Positions 9,546-18,659 of a stretch of DNA of 64,000 bases are shown here, in pieces. Numbering within the stretch: position 1 is the stretch's first letter; each line of letters opens with the position of its first letter. The DNA lies in NCBI GenBank assembly GCA_947496465.1, contig CANMCX010000005.1, positions 144,835-208,834 on the forward strand, given 5' to 3'. Source of the DNA: Marinifilum_A sediminis. GTDB lineage: Bacteria; Bacteroidota; Bacteroidia; Bacteroidales; Marinifilaceae. The position numbers and the translations under genes are program-made. The notes below the pieces were generated by a model. That model made no database searches, had not been told where the DNA came from, and saw only the letters and a program-made list of their open reading frames with translations.

Positions 9546-9577
9546 AAAAAAGAGGATGTCTTGGCAAGACATCCTCT
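9544..9577 (-). terminator. Terminator of the orphan riboswitch transcript
   Basis: Perfect 12-bp stem AGAGGATGTCTT / AAGACATCCTCT (9551-9562 with 9566-9577), 3-nt loop. Only on the minus strand is it followed by a run of T (9550-9544). Confidence 0.85.
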
Positions 9578-9596
9578 ATAGTAAAACAGTTACTAT
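9578..9596 (-). ncRNA. Hairpin in the riboswitch tail, just before the terminator
   Basis: Perfect 7-bp stem ATAGTAA / TTACTAT with a 5-nt loop, abutting the terminator stem. A second perfect 7-bp stem, GATTCGA / TCGAATC, lies at 9607-9613 with 9624-9630 and has a 10-nt loop. It cannot form together with a smaller GCAG/CTGC-type hairpin at 9618-9634. The whole region between aptamer and terminator is thus hairpin-rich rather than coding-like. Confidence 0.5.
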
Positions 9597-9699
9597 GAAT
9601 TTTTTCGATTCGAGTATGGCAGTTCGAATCTGCTAGCGTCGGAATTAGAAAGAATAAATTGAATCTTCCCGCTTTTCTCGCCCGAAAGCTAAAATCCAT

Positions 9700-9879
9700 C
9701 AATCAAGGTAGGTCTTCTGGCTTATTCCGGTCTTGAACTCCTTCCCATCCGGATTACTTTGGACAGTGGAATATTTGTTCAAAACACAGATTCAAAACTG
9801 AATCGGAATTTACAGCTGCGGGGACAGCTCCTGATTTAAACAGGATTCCCTATTATTTCCTTATCGGAAACCTAAATTG
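9700..9879 (-). ncRNA. Cobalamin riboswitch (B12 element), with no gene downstream
   Basis: On the minus strand the conserved cobalamin aptamer parts appear in order: GGTTTCC, then AATAGGGAATCCTG, then the core CTGTCCCCGCAGCTGTAA (about 9827-9810), then CCACTGTCC, GATGGGAAGG, and the B12 box AGCCAGAAGACCTACC (9722-9707). The ends 9879-9871 and 9708-9700 pair as helix P1. Such elements normally turn off B12 uptake or synthesis genes when cobalamin is plentiful. Here a terminator follows at 9577-9544, and the next minus-strand gene is more than 3 kb away, so this looks like a free-standing riboswitch RNA. It begins about 55 bp after the stop codon of PBP1A. Confidence 0.9.
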
Positions 9880-9884
9880 CACTA

Positions 9885-9916
9885 CAATTTTAATAAAATA
9901 ATTTGATCTTTTCAAT
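9885..9916 (-). promoter_or_regulatory. Possible promoter for the riboswitch RNA
   Basis: On the minus strand ATTG (9916-9913), a 20-nt spacer, then TAAAATTG (9892-9885). This is one mismatch from TAnnTTTG, placed so that transcription would start at about 9878, the 5' edge of helix P1. Suggestive, not conclusive. Confidence 0.4.
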
Positions 9917-9934
9917 AAAAATCAAGTTCGAATT

Positions 9935-12310
9935 CTAAAAGAAATCTTCATCTTCAGAATCCTGTAATTCATTGTTATTAGACTCATTAGAATCTGATTC
10001 ACAATCCAAATTCAGAATCACGCCTCTTGGTTTTTCAAAATCACCTTGTGAGATACCCAAACCTCTATCGGCATATACTTTTTTCATATATAAAGCCCAA
10101 ATTGGCAATGCCATGTTGGCACCTTGACCGTAATAAATACCTTCAAAATGGACTGCTCTATCTTCGGCACCAACCCAAACACCTGATACCAATTCCGGTG
10201 TAATACCCATAAACCATCCATCTGAATGATTTTGCGTAGTTCCGGTTTTTCCTCCAATAGGATTATATAAATTGTATGTAAAGCGCAAACGTACACCGGT
10301 ACCTCTATTAACGACCCCTTGTAATAAGTTGGTCATTAAATACGCCGTTTTCTCGTTCATTACCTCTTTTTTTCGAGGAACAGACTGAGCGATAAGGTTC
10401 CCTTTACTATCTTCAATTTTACTAATGAATCGCGGTTTAATGTACACCCCTTTATTTACAAAAGAACTGTAAGCTCCAACCATCTCATATACCGATATTT
10501 CAGAAGTTCCTAAAAAGATTGATGGAACAGGATCTATTCTACTAACTACTCCCATTTTATGAGCCATAGAAACAACTGATTTTGGTGTAGATTGTTTTAA
10601 AACCCAACCGGAAATGTTGTTCACAGAATTGGCTAGTCCCCATTTTAAGGTAACCATTTCACCAGATTTTTTACTTGTTGAGTTTCGTGAAGTCCATGGC
10701 GATCCATCAGGTAAAATAAAAGTTTGAGGAATATTTGGCACTTTATCACAAGGTGATAAACCTTCCTGCATTGCCAAAGTATATAAGAAAGGTTTAATTG
10801 TTGAACCAACCTGGCGCTTTCCTAAGGTAACCATATCGTACATGAAATGCTTGTAATTTGGACCCCCAACATAAGCTCGAACTTCTCCAGTTTGTGGAAC
10901 CATTGACATGAAACCAGCACGTAAGAAACCTTTGTAATACAACATGGAATCCAAAGGTGATAAAATAGTATCACGCTCTCCTTTCCATGTAAATATTTTC
11001 ATATCAACAGGTTTTTTGAAATTCTCTTTAATCTCCTCGAACGATAAACCTTTCTTTTTTAGCACTCGGTGCCTTTCACTTCTACGAATCGACAAATCAA
11101 GCTGATGCTCTACAGCTTCATCATTTAAATCATCCGAAAAAGGTGGATTCTTATGATTTTGTTTCTCTCGATCGAAAGCATTCTGAAGATCCAGTCCTAA
11201 ATGTTCTTCTACAGCCTGCTCTGCATATTTCTGCATACGCGAGTCAATGGTTGTATAAATTTTTAAACCATCTCTATATATATTGTATGGACTACCATCA
11301 GCTTTCTGGTTTTTATTACACCAGCCATAAAATGGATTACTTTCCCATTCCAAAGAATCCAGCTTAAACTTTTCTATGTTCCACGAAGGATAGTTTTTTC
11401 GCTCTGGTTTCTTCGCTGTTAACGACATCCGAAGATATTCTCTAAAGTAAGGAGCCATTCCTCTTTTGTGATCCACTTTCTGATAATCTATTCCTAAAGG
11501 AAGAGTTTTCAAGGAATCATACACCTCTTTCTTCAAATAGTCATACTTCACCATTTGAGCCAGAACAACATTTCTTCTGTCTTTTGTAAGTTCAGGTCGA
11601 CGTAATGGATTAAAATAGGATGAATTTTTTGCCATACCAACCAACATGGCAGCCTGTTCCATTTTTAAAGAATCAGGAGTTGTATTGAAATATACATTTG
11701 CTGCCGATTTAATTCCAACAGCCAAATTCAAGAAATCATACTTATTAAAATACATGGTCATGATTTCTTCTTTTGTATAACTTCTCTCAAGCTTTACAGC
11801 AATAACCCATTCCCTAAACTTTCTGAATACGATATCCAATTTATTCTTAAAATTTTCGCGAGGAAAAAGCATTTTTGCCAACTGCTGAGAAATGGTACTA
11901 CCTCCACCAGCATTCTTATTACCTGTAACCAAACCCTTAGCAACACGACCAAGTCCTCGAACATCAATTCCTGAATGAGTTTCGTAACGAACATCCTCAG
12001 TTGCTATTAAAGCATCAACCAAAAATGGAGATAGTTCATCATGTTCAATGAACGATCGATTTTGGAAGTAGAATTTTCCAATCAATTCATTATCCACAGT
12101 ATAAATTTCTGTCGCAAGACTACTTTTAGGATTCTCTAATTCTTCAAATGTTGGCATAAAACCAAACTTTCCACTAGATACTCCTGCAAAAAATAATACA
12201 ACAGCAATTATCCCCACAAGAAAAACAGACCAAAAAATGATCAAAGGTTTCTTGAATTTTTTAAGATTAGATTCCTGATTAATCTCTGTACTTGAATTAA
12301 TTTCAGACAT
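9935..12310 (-). CDS. Penicillin-binding protein 1A (transglycosylase/transpeptidase)
   Basis: 791 residues, a class A PBP that polymerises and cross-links peptidoglycan at the outer face of the inner membrane. One membrane span lies at about 23-46. The GT51 glycosyltransferase domain follows with ATEDVRYETHSG and GGSTISQQLAK. The transpeptidase domain has the SxxK active site in GSTIKPFLYT, the second motif SVNN and the third KTGTTQN. The C-terminus is acidic and Ser/Asn-rich. It is divergent from topA with 136-208 bp between, depending on the topA start used. No terminator is seen between its stop and the cobalamin riboswitch, so read-through into the riboswitch is possible. Confidence 0.95.
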   Translation of the reverse strand: MSEINSSTEINQESNLKKFKKPLIIFWSVFLVGIIAVVLFFAGVSSGKFGFMPTFEELENPKSSLATEIYTVDNELIGKFYFQNRSFIEHDELSPFLVDALIATEDVRYETHSGIDVRGLGRVAKGLVTGNKNAGGGSTISQQLAKMLFPRENFKNKLDIVFRKFREWVIAVKLERSYTKEEIMTMYFNKYDFLNLAVGIKSAANVYFNTTPDSLKMEQAAMLVGMAKNSSYFNPLRRPELTKDRRNVVLAQMVKYDYLKKEVYDSLKTLPLGIDYQKVDHKRGMAPYFREYLRMSLTAKKPERKNYPSWNIEKFKLDSLEWESNPFYGWCNKNQKADGSPYNIYRDGLKIYTTIDSRMQKYAEQAVEEHLGLDLQNAFDREKQNHKNPPFSDDLNDEAVEHQLDLSIRRSERHRVLKKKGLSFEEIKENFKKPVDMKIFTWKGERDTILSPLDSMLYYKGFLRAGFMSMVPQTGEVRAYVGGPNYKHFMYDMVTLGKRQVGSTIKPFLYTLAMQEGLSPCDKVPNIPQTFILPDGSPWTSRNSTSKKSGEMVTLKWGLANSVNNISGWVLKQSTPKSVVSMAHKMGVVSRIDPVPSIFLGTSEISVYEMVGAYSSFVNKGVYIKPRFISKIEDSKGNLIAQSVPRKKEVMNEKTAYLMTNLLQGVVNRGTGVRLRFTYNLYNPIGGKTGTTQNHSDGWFMGITPELVSGVWVGAEDRAVHFEGIYYGQGANMALPIWALYMKKVYADRGLGISQGDFEKPRGVILNLDCESDSNESNNNELQDSEDEDFF

Positions 12311-12444
12311 TTTATTCCGATTGATTTTAATTGAGCTGTAAAAATAGCAAATTATATTCTAATAGATAAGACGTATTTTTCTTGATTTTATTGGATGAAG
12401 AGTATACCTTATAAACAGGTAGTTCCAAAATAATTACAACAAAA

Positions 12445-12477
12445 TTTTGAACTTAGCCTGCTTATTGTTTTACTTTG
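12445..12477 (+). promoter_or_regulatory. Probable topA promoter
   Basis: TTTTG (12445-12449), a 21-nt spacer, and TACTTTG (12471-12477), one base shorter than the -7 consensus. It predicts a start near 12484, which supports the ATG at 12519 as the topA start. Confidence 0.5.
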
Positions 12478-12518
12478 CAAAAAATTTTAACCTTAACTTT
12501 CCAAAGCAAAGATACGAG

Positions 12519-14942
12519 ATGGTAGAGAATTTAGTAATAGTCGAGTCCCCTGCAAAAGCAAAAACAATCGAGAAATTTCTTGGTAAAGATTTCTTGGTAA
12601 AGTCAAGCTTTGGGCACATTCGGGATTTGGAAAAAAAGGATTTTGGAATTGATATTAAGAATAATTTCACACCAAAATATATCGTATCTACCGATAAGAA
12701 AAAGGTAGTTACAGAACTTAAAAAGTTGGCGAAAGAAGCCAAGACTGTCTGGATCGCATCCGATGAAGACCGCGAGGGAGAAGCTATTGCATGGCACCTT
12801 TTTGAAGTTTTAAAGCTTAAAAAAGAGAATACCAAGCGTATTGTTTTCCATGAAATTACAAAAGATGCTATTCTAAATGCTATCGAAACGCCACGCGATA
12901 TCGATGACAATTTAGTAAATGCACAGCAAGCACGAAGAATTTTAGATCGATTGGTAGGTTTTGAAATTTCTCCTGTTTTATGGAAAAAGGTGAAACCACA
13001 ACTTTCTGCGGGTCGTGTTCAATCAGTAGCCGTTCGATTAATTGTAGAGCGTGAAAGAGAAATTATTGCTTTCAAGTCTGAAAGTTTTTATAAAATTGTT
13101 GCCAACTTTATTGTAACTGAAGAAAACGGAACTCAAAAAACTCTAAAAGCTGAGTATCCAAAACGATTTTCTACTAAAGAAGAAACTTTAAAGTTTCTTG
13201 AAAGTTGTAAAAATGCAGATTATAAGATTAACGAAATTGAGAAAAAACCTTCAACTCGTAAACCTGCAGCTCCATTTACTACCTCAACTTTACAACAAGA
13301 GGCAAGTAGAAAATTAGGTTTTTCTGTTTCACAAACCATGACTGTTGCTCAGCGTTTGTACGAAGCAGGAAACATTACCTACATGAGAACTGACTCGGTG
13401 AATTTATCTGATACTGCATTATCAGCAGCTAAAGAGGAAATCACCAAGCGTCATGGTTCTGAGTATGTAAAAATCAGAAAATACCAAACCAAAAATAAAG
13501 GAGCTCAAGAGGCTCACGAGGCGATTCGTCCAACATATCTGAACAAAGAGGTAATTAACGGAGAATCTAATGAGATCCGTTTGTACAACTTAATTTGGAA
13601 AAGAACCATTGCATCACAAATGAGTGATGCTAAGCTGGAAAAAACCAATATTAAAATTGGTGCCTCAACTAATAGTGAGGAATTTGTTGCTAGTGGTGAA
13701 ATGGTAAAATTCGATGGATTCTTAAAAGTATATCTGGAATCTACCGACGATGATAACGGCAAGCAAGAGGATACACTATTACCAAAAGTAAAAGTAAACG
13801 ATCCTGTTGAAGAAGATTTTCTAAATGCTACTCAAAACTTTACTTATCGTCCTGCAAGATTTACCGAGGCAAGTTTGGTTAAGAAATTAGAAGAACTTGG
13901 TATCGGTCGTCCATCTACTTATGCTCCAACAATTACTACAGTTCAAAATCGTGGATATGTAGTGAAAGAATCAAGAGATGGAGTAGAAAGAAAGTACGAA
14001 GTGATTAATTTAAAAGAAAACACTCTTACCGAAGATGTGAAATCTCAAATCACTGGTGCTGAGAAAAAGAAACTTTTCCCTACAGATATCGGAATGGTAG
14101 TTACCGATTTCTTAAATGAGCATTTCACAAATATCATGAACTACAATTTTACTGCTGATGTAGAAAAAGAGTTTGATGATATCGCCTTAGGTAAACTGAT
14201 TTGGCATGAAATGATCGGTAAATTCTACAATCCATTCCACGAGAATGTTGAGCAAACACTAGAACATTCAGAAAGATCAACAGGAGAAAGAATATTAGGG
14301 GAAGATCCTAAAACCGGTAAAGTAATTTTGGTTCGTATAGGAAGATACGGTCCAATGGCACAATTAGGAGAAACTCCGGAAGACAAAGAAGCCGAACCTC
14401 CAAAATTCGCTAGCCTTCGTACTGGTCAACATTTAGAGACCATTACCCTTGAAGAGGCAATTGACCTATTCAAATTACCTCGCGATTTAGGTTTATATGA
14501 AGATAAAAAAGTCGTAGTTGCAATTGGAAGGTTCGGTCCATACGTTCGTCACGATGGTAAATTCGCCTCTCTTAAGAAAGATGTAGATGATCCAATGGAG
14601 ATTGATTTGCCACGGGCAATTGAATTAATTGAAGAAAAAAGAAAGAAAGATCGAGAGAAATTCATTAAAGGTTTCGACGAGGATCCTGACCTTCAAATCT
14701 TAAATGGTCGCTGGGGACCTTATATTGCTTACCAAAAAGAAAATTATCGTTTGGCTAAGGATATTGAGGATCCAAAAGCATTAAGCTTCGAAGATTGTAT
14801 GAAGATCATTAAGGATGGTCCGAAAAAGAAAACAACTAAAAAAGCAACTGCAAAGAAGGCGACTGCTAAAAAAACAACGACGAAAAAGAAGTCTACTACG
14901 ACTAAGAAAAAAACTGCAACTGCCAAAAAGGCAAAAAAATAA
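12519..14942 (+). CDS. topA: DNA topoisomerase I (type IA)
   Basis: 807 residues from the ATG at 12519. The frame stays open upstream to 12447, but that start would lie before the likely promoter and adds 24 residues not conserved in the family. The enzyme relaxes negative supercoils by single-strand passage. The Toprim domain begins NLVIVESPAKAKTIEKFLGK. The catalytic Tyr lies in GNITYMRTDSVNLS. Instead of Cys-type zinc ribbons, the C-terminus carries repeated topoisomerase-C motifs (RIGRYGPM, AIGRFGPYV, LNGRWGPYI) and then a Lys/Thr/Ala-rich tail of about 40 residues that probably adds nonspecific DNA affinity. A strong terminator follows. Confidence 0.96.
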   Translation: MVENLVIVESPAKAKTIEKFLGKDFLVKSSFGHIRDLEKKDFGIDIKNNFTPKYIVSTDKKKVVTELKKLAKEAKTVWIASDEDREGEAIAWHLFEVLKLKKENTKRIVFHEITKDAILNAIETPRDIDDNLVNAQQARRILDRLVGFEISPVLWKKVKPQLSAGRVQSVAVRLIVEREREIIAFKSESFYKIVANFIVTEENGTQKTLKAEYPKRFSTKEETLKFLESCKNADYKINEIEKKPSTRKPAAPFTTSTLQQEASRKLGFSVSQTMTVAQRLYEAGNITYMRTDSVNLSDTALSAAKEEITKRHGSEYVKIRKYQTKNKGAQEAHEAIRPTYLNKEVINGESNEIRLYNLIWKRTIASQMSDAKLEKTNIKIGASTNSEEFVASGEMVKFDGFLKVYLESTDDDNGKQEDTLLPKVKVNDPVEEDFLNATQNFTYRPARFTEASLVKKLEELGIGRPSTYAPTITTVQNRGYVVKESRDGVERKYEVINLKENTLTEDVKSQITGAEKKKLFPTDIGMVVTDFLNEHFTNIMNYNFTADVEKEFDDIALGKLIWHEMIGKFYNPFHENVEQTLEHSERSTGERILGEDPKTGKVILVRIGRYGPMAQLGETPEDKEAEPPKFASLRTGQHLETITLEEAIDLFKLPRDLGLYEDKKVVVAIGRFGPYVRHDGKFASLKKDVDDPMEIDLPRAIELIEEKRKKDREKFIKGFDEDPDLQILNGRWGPYIAYQKENYRLAKDIEDPKALSFEDCMKIIKDGPKKKTTKKATAKKATAKKTTTKKKSTTTKKKTATAKKAKK

Positions 14943-14961
14943 AATTTTTCAAAAAAGTTTA

Positions 14962-14996
14962 AGGGCTGTACAAATTCATGTACAGCCCTTTTTTAT
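14962..14996 (+). terminator. Terminator after topA
   Basis: 11-bp perfect stem AAGGGCTGTAC (14962-14972) with GTACAGCCCTT (14981-14991), 8-nt loop, followed by T residues. Confidence 0.9.
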
Positions 14997-15317
14997 TGCC
15001 TTTTCTATATTAATGCATCTTAATACAATTCTAATTATTGTTAATCTAAATTGAAAAAGAAGAAAATCTATTAACAAAATGTAAAAAATGACGTAAATAA
15101 GAATTACGATATTTAGAGAAAGAATATTGCTATTAAAAGAGTTATAGCAAATGTTTATTTAATTTAATATTTTAATCTAAAAAAATATTTATAAAGTAGA
15201 TTAATGAAAATTGTTGATAAAAGAGCCTGAACCTCTGATAAAACTTGTAAGGAATATATATTTTTATTTACTTTACTCCTCACAGTTTTTGAATAATACT
15301 GAACCATAAAGTGATTC
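14997..15317. other. AT-rich intergenic region upstream of the T9SS operon
   Basis: No convincing ORF, RNA or repeat. It presumably holds the promoter of porP-gldKLMN, but I find no exact TAnnTTTG box. The closest is TACTTTAC near 15270. Base composition is strongly AT-rich. Confidence 0.5.
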
Positions 15318-16256
15318 ATGAAAAGAATAATTTTCTTCATAATGTTTTTTTGTTCTGCCCTGGTAATGAGGGCACAACAAGACCCACAGTTCAGTCAAAA
15401 TATGTTTAATATCCTCTCAGTTAACCCAGCCTATGCTAGTGTCGAGAAGGATATTGTTGTATCTGCTATTAACAGACAACAATGGGTTGGCTTTGATAAT
15501 GCACCTGTTACGACAGTTGTAAATCTCACTACTCCTGTACGTTTTGCAGGTTTAACACATGGTATTGGCTTAAGTATTATTCGAGACGAATTAGGTTTTG
15601 AAAAAAATACCGGGATACGATTTAGCTATGCGTATCAAAAAAAAATAAATAATGGTTCTTTACATTTTGGAATTAGTGTTGGAGTGCAGAACAATGCATT
15701 AAAAGGAGAATGGTATGTTCCAGATGGAGAAGGAGATGATTACACCTCTGTAATTGAAGACATGGGAGCAGCAACTATCGATGAAGGCAAAATGATTTTT
15801 GATCCTGGATTAGGAATTTTTTACCAAAGCGATAACTTTTATGCCGGTGCTTCCGTATCGCATGTCACAGAGCCTACAGTTTCATATAATGAATCGGTAG
15901 AAACATATTTGGCAAGACATTATTATGTCACTGCTGGATACACTCTAAAGCTAGATGAAAGCTGGGAAGTAATACCATCTGCTTTTTATAAAACAGATGC
16001 TGTTGTTTCACAAATTGATATAAACAGTTTAATTAGATACAATAAAAAGATTTGGGGAGGCGTTTCTTATAGAGTTGATGATGCAGTAGTTGGAATGATG
16101 GGCGTATTATTCAATAATGGAATTCAAATTGGATATGCGTATGATGTTTCAACTTCAAAAATTGCAAAAGGATCACATGAATTTCTTTTGATGTATCGAT
16201 TCAACACTAAATTAGAACGCCGAAATCAAAAATATAAGAGTATTCGATTTTTATAA
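15318..16256 (+). CDS. porP: Type IX secretion system membrane protein, PorP/SprF family
   Basis: 312 residues with a signal peptide (about 1-19, ending MRAQ). The mature protein begins QQDPQFSQNMFNILSVNPAYA, the family hallmark. The rest is a predicted outer-membrane beta-barrel with alternating hydrophobic strands and aromatic residues. PorP/SprF proteins work with the GldK/GldN ring and help attach particular T9SS substrates. It is the first gene of a five-gene cluster in the order known from Porphyromonas (porP, porK, porL, porM, porN). A weak hairpin TGTGC-TTTA-GCACA (16272-16285) in the 44-bp gap to gldK may tune expression between the two. Confidence 0.88.
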   Translation: MKRIIFFIMFFCSALVMRAQQDPQFSQNMFNILSVNPAYASVEKDIVVSAINRQQWVGFDNAPVTTVVNLTTPVRFAGLTHGIGLSIIRDELGFEKNTGIRFSYAYQKKINNGSLHFGISVGVQNNALKGEWYVPDGEGDDYTSVIEDMGAATIDEGKMIFDPGLGIFYQSDNFYAGASVSHVTEPTVSYNESVETYLARHYYVTAGYTLKLDESWEVIPSAFYKTDAVVSQIDINSLIRYNKKIWGGVSYRVDDAVVGMMGVLFNNGIQIGYAYDVSTSKIAKGSHEFLLMYRFNTKLERRNQKYKSIRFL

Positions 16257-16300
16257 AAAACACTAAAAATCTGTGCTTTAGCACAATTTACAAAACCACT

Positions 16301-17635
16301 ATGAATAAACTACTTACAACACTTTGTGTAATTGTTTTGTTGTTCTTATCCAGTTGCGGGAGCCGCACCGGGAATGGAGAACTTGTTGGTGCAGGTCAGA
16401 GAGGTAAATGGTTTGAGCCTAAACCTTATGGAATGGTACAAATTCCAAGAGGAAGTTTTACCATGGGACCTAACGATCAAGATGTAGCATGGGCACTAAA
16501 TGCAACAGCTAAAACTGTTTCTGTTGAATCTTTTTGGATGGATGAAACTGAAATTACCAACAATGAATATCGTCAGTTTGTATATTGGGTGCGCGATTCA
16601 ATCGCCCGACAACTATTAGGACAGCAGTTCGAAGAGTTTTTAATTGCCGAAGATGACAACGGAAACCCTATCGATCCTCCTTTTATTAATTGGGAAGAGA
16701 GACTAGAGTGGAACGATGAAGAATACGTTGAAATTCTGGAAGAAATGTATTTACCAGAGCACGAGCGCTTTTTCCGTAACAAAGAAATTGATACACGTAA
16801 ACTGAAGTATCAGTACGAATGGGTTGATTTGCAACAAGCTGCAAAAAAATCGAATCGTTACAACTACGAAACTGGCGAATACGAAGGTATGGTCGACGAC
16901 TACAAAGGTGGTAGAAAACAAATTGAAGACAGATCTTCTTTTATCATGAAAGAAGCATTAAATATTTACCCTGACACTTTGTGTTGGATTCAGGATTTTA
17001 CTTACTCATATAATGATCCATGGACCAAGCAGTATTTTTGGCATCCTGGTTACGATGAGTATCCTGTTGTTGGAGTTTCATGGAAACAAGCAACAGCTTT
17101 CTCAATTTGGAGAACACGTTTTCACAATTCAGCATTAAAACAAGAAGGTGATTACCCTGTACAAGATTACCGCTTACCAACCGAATCGGAGTGGGAATAT
17201 GCTGCTCGCGGTGGTATTGCACAAAATATGTATCCATGGGGAGGTCCTTACACAAGAAATGATCAAGGATGTTTCCTAGCCAACTTTAAACCTTTACGTG
17301 GTAACTATGTTGATGATGGTGGTTTAGTAACACTTCCTGTAGGTAGCTACGAGCCAAATGAATTTGGTTTGTATGATATGGCAGGTAACGTTGCAGAATG
17401 GACTTCTGGCGCATATGATGAATCAGCTTATTCTTTCACACACGATATGAATCCGAATTACGAATACAATGCCCTTCCGGACGATCCTCCAGCATTGAAG
17501 AGAAAAGTGATCAGAGGTGGATCATGGAAAGACATTGGTTACTATTTGCAATGCGCAACCAGAACATACGAATATCAGGATACTGCTAAATCGTATATCG
17601 GTTTCCGCTGTGTAAGAACTCATTTAGGTAGATAA
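16301..17635 (+). CDS. gldK: T9SS outer-membrane ring lipoprotein GldK/PorK
   Basis: 444 residues. The lipoprotein signal ends at C19 (FLSSCGS). The body has the formylglycine-generating-enzyme/sulfatase-modifying fold, starting at about residue 43 (GMVQIPRGSFTMG) and ending RGGSWKDIGYYL...IGFRCVR, as in GldJ/GldK. In the T9SS it forms the periplasmic ring with GldN under the outer membrane. The cluster position between porP and gldL decides GldK over the paralog GldJ. FGE-type catalytic cysteines are not expected to function here. Confidence 0.93.
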   Translation: MNKLLTTLCVIVLLFLSSCGSRTGNGELVGAGQRGKWFEPKPYGMVQIPRGSFTMGPNDQDVAWALNATAKTVSVESFWMDETEITNNEYRQFVYWVRDSIARQLLGQQFEEFLIAEDDNGNPIDPPFINWEERLEWNDEEYVEILEEMYLPEHERFFRNKEIDTRKLKYQYEWVDLQQAAKKSNRYNYETGEYEGMVDDYKGGRKQIEDRSSFIMKEALNIYPDTLCWIQDFTYSYNDPWTKQYFWHPGYDEYPVVGVSWKQATAFSIWRTRFHNSALKQEGDYPVQDYRLPTESEWEYAARGGIAQNMYPWGGPYTRNDQGCFLANFKPLRGNYVDDGGLVTLPVGSYEPNEFGLYDMAGNVAEWTSGAYDESAYSFTHDMNPNYEYNALPDDPPALKRKVIRGGSWKDIGYYLQCATRTYEYQDTAKSYIGFRCVRTHLGR

Positions 17636-17682
17636 TCTACCAGTAAACTATTTATTTTAAGACCTTTTTCAATAAATCCGAC

Positions 17683-18636
17683 ATGAATATTACAGAACTT
17701 GTACAATCACCAAAGTGGAAAAAAATGATGGGGTATGTGTATGGATGGGGAGCTTCCGTTGTACTGATTGGTGCTCTTTTTAAAATACAACATTATCCTT
17801 ATGCTGGTGAACTTTTAACTCTAGGTATGTCAGTAGAAGCTATCATCTTCTTCTTTTCTGCTTTCGAACCACCACACGAGCAACCAGACTGGAGTTTGGT
17901 TTATCCTGAGTTAATTGGTCTGGAACCTAAAGAACAAATGGTAAAAGGTGGAGGAGTTCAAGTTGAAGGACTTGAGCAATTACAGCAATTACTTGAGAAA
18001 ATTAGTGTTGAGCCAGATAAACTTTCTCACTTAAGTCAAGGCTTGGCAAAATTAACCAATGCTACCGAAAGTTTATCTAACCTATCGGCAGCTTCTGATG
18101 CGACTGATGGTTACATTCAAAGCATGCAAAAGGCATCTGAATCGGTAGGAGAATTTTCTGGTAAATATGTTGATTCAACTCAACAACTTTCTGATTCAGC
18201 TCAAAAGTTAAGTGCATCCTACGAAGATACAGCTTCAACAATTGAGAATTCAGGAAAAGATTTTGCAGGTAAAGTAAACGAGTCGGGAGATAATTTATTG
18301 AACTCATATCAAAAAATTGATCAATCGCTTCAAACTGATTTCGGTAAGATTACTGAAAACAGTAGCAACTACAATTCTTCAATGGAGTCGATGAATAAAA
18401 ATCTTTCTTCGTTGAATGCGATTTACGAGTTACAATTGAAAGAGAGCAATCAGCAAATGGATAATGCCAAAAATCTACATCAAGATTTAGATAAAGTTCT
18501 TCAGACGCTAACAGCAACTCTAGACAATGCTCAAACGTATCGCAAAGAAACAGAGCAATTGAATACAAATCTATCTGCACTGAATACCATCTATGGTAAC
18601 ATGTTAAGTGCAATGGATCATAAGAAAAAGAACTAG
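17683..18636 (+). CDS. gldL: T9SS inner-membrane motor protein GldL/PorL
   Basis: 317 residues. Two membrane spans lie at about 15-34 and 43-62, the first containing the family motif YVYGWGASVVLIGALFKI with a buried Lys and the second the conserved Glu in VEAIIFF. A long cytoplasmic Ser/Gln-rich coiled coil follows. GldL forms a pentamer around GldM and uses the proton gradient to drive secretion and gliding. It lies 47 bp after gldK and 23 bp before gldM. Confidence 0.95.
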   Translation: MNITELVQSPKWKKMMGYVYGWGASVVLIGALFKIQHYPYAGELLTLGMSVEAIIFFFSAFEPPHEQPDWSLVYPELIGLEPKEQMVKGGGVQVEGLEQLQQLLEKISVEPDKLSHLSQGLAKLTNATESLSNLSAASDATDGYIQSMQKASESVGEFSGKYVDSTQQLSDSAQKLSASYEDTASTIENSGKDFAGKVNESGDNLLNSYQKIDQSLQTDFGKITENSSNYNSSMESMNKNLSSLNAIYELQLKESNQQMDNAKNLHQDLDKVLQTLTATLDNAQTYRKETEQLNTNLSALNTIYGNMLSAMDHKKKN

Positions 18637-18659
18637 TCTAACAATCAAGCTGAGCTGAA

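Noticed and set aside
9618..9634. tRNA T-arm-like GGCAG-TTCGAAT-CTGCT on the plus strand
   Set aside because: No D arm, anticodon arm or pairing acceptor is present within 75 nt upstream, so it is not a tRNA gene.
9538..9699. 53-codon minus-strand ORF starting directly after the cobalamin aptamer
   Set aside because: It reads straight through both hairpins and the terminator into radA, and has no conserved-looking sequence, so it is a chance frame.
14815..15054. 79-codon ORF over the end of topA
   Set aside because: It is a frame shift of the topA Lys-rich tail and runs across the topA terminator.
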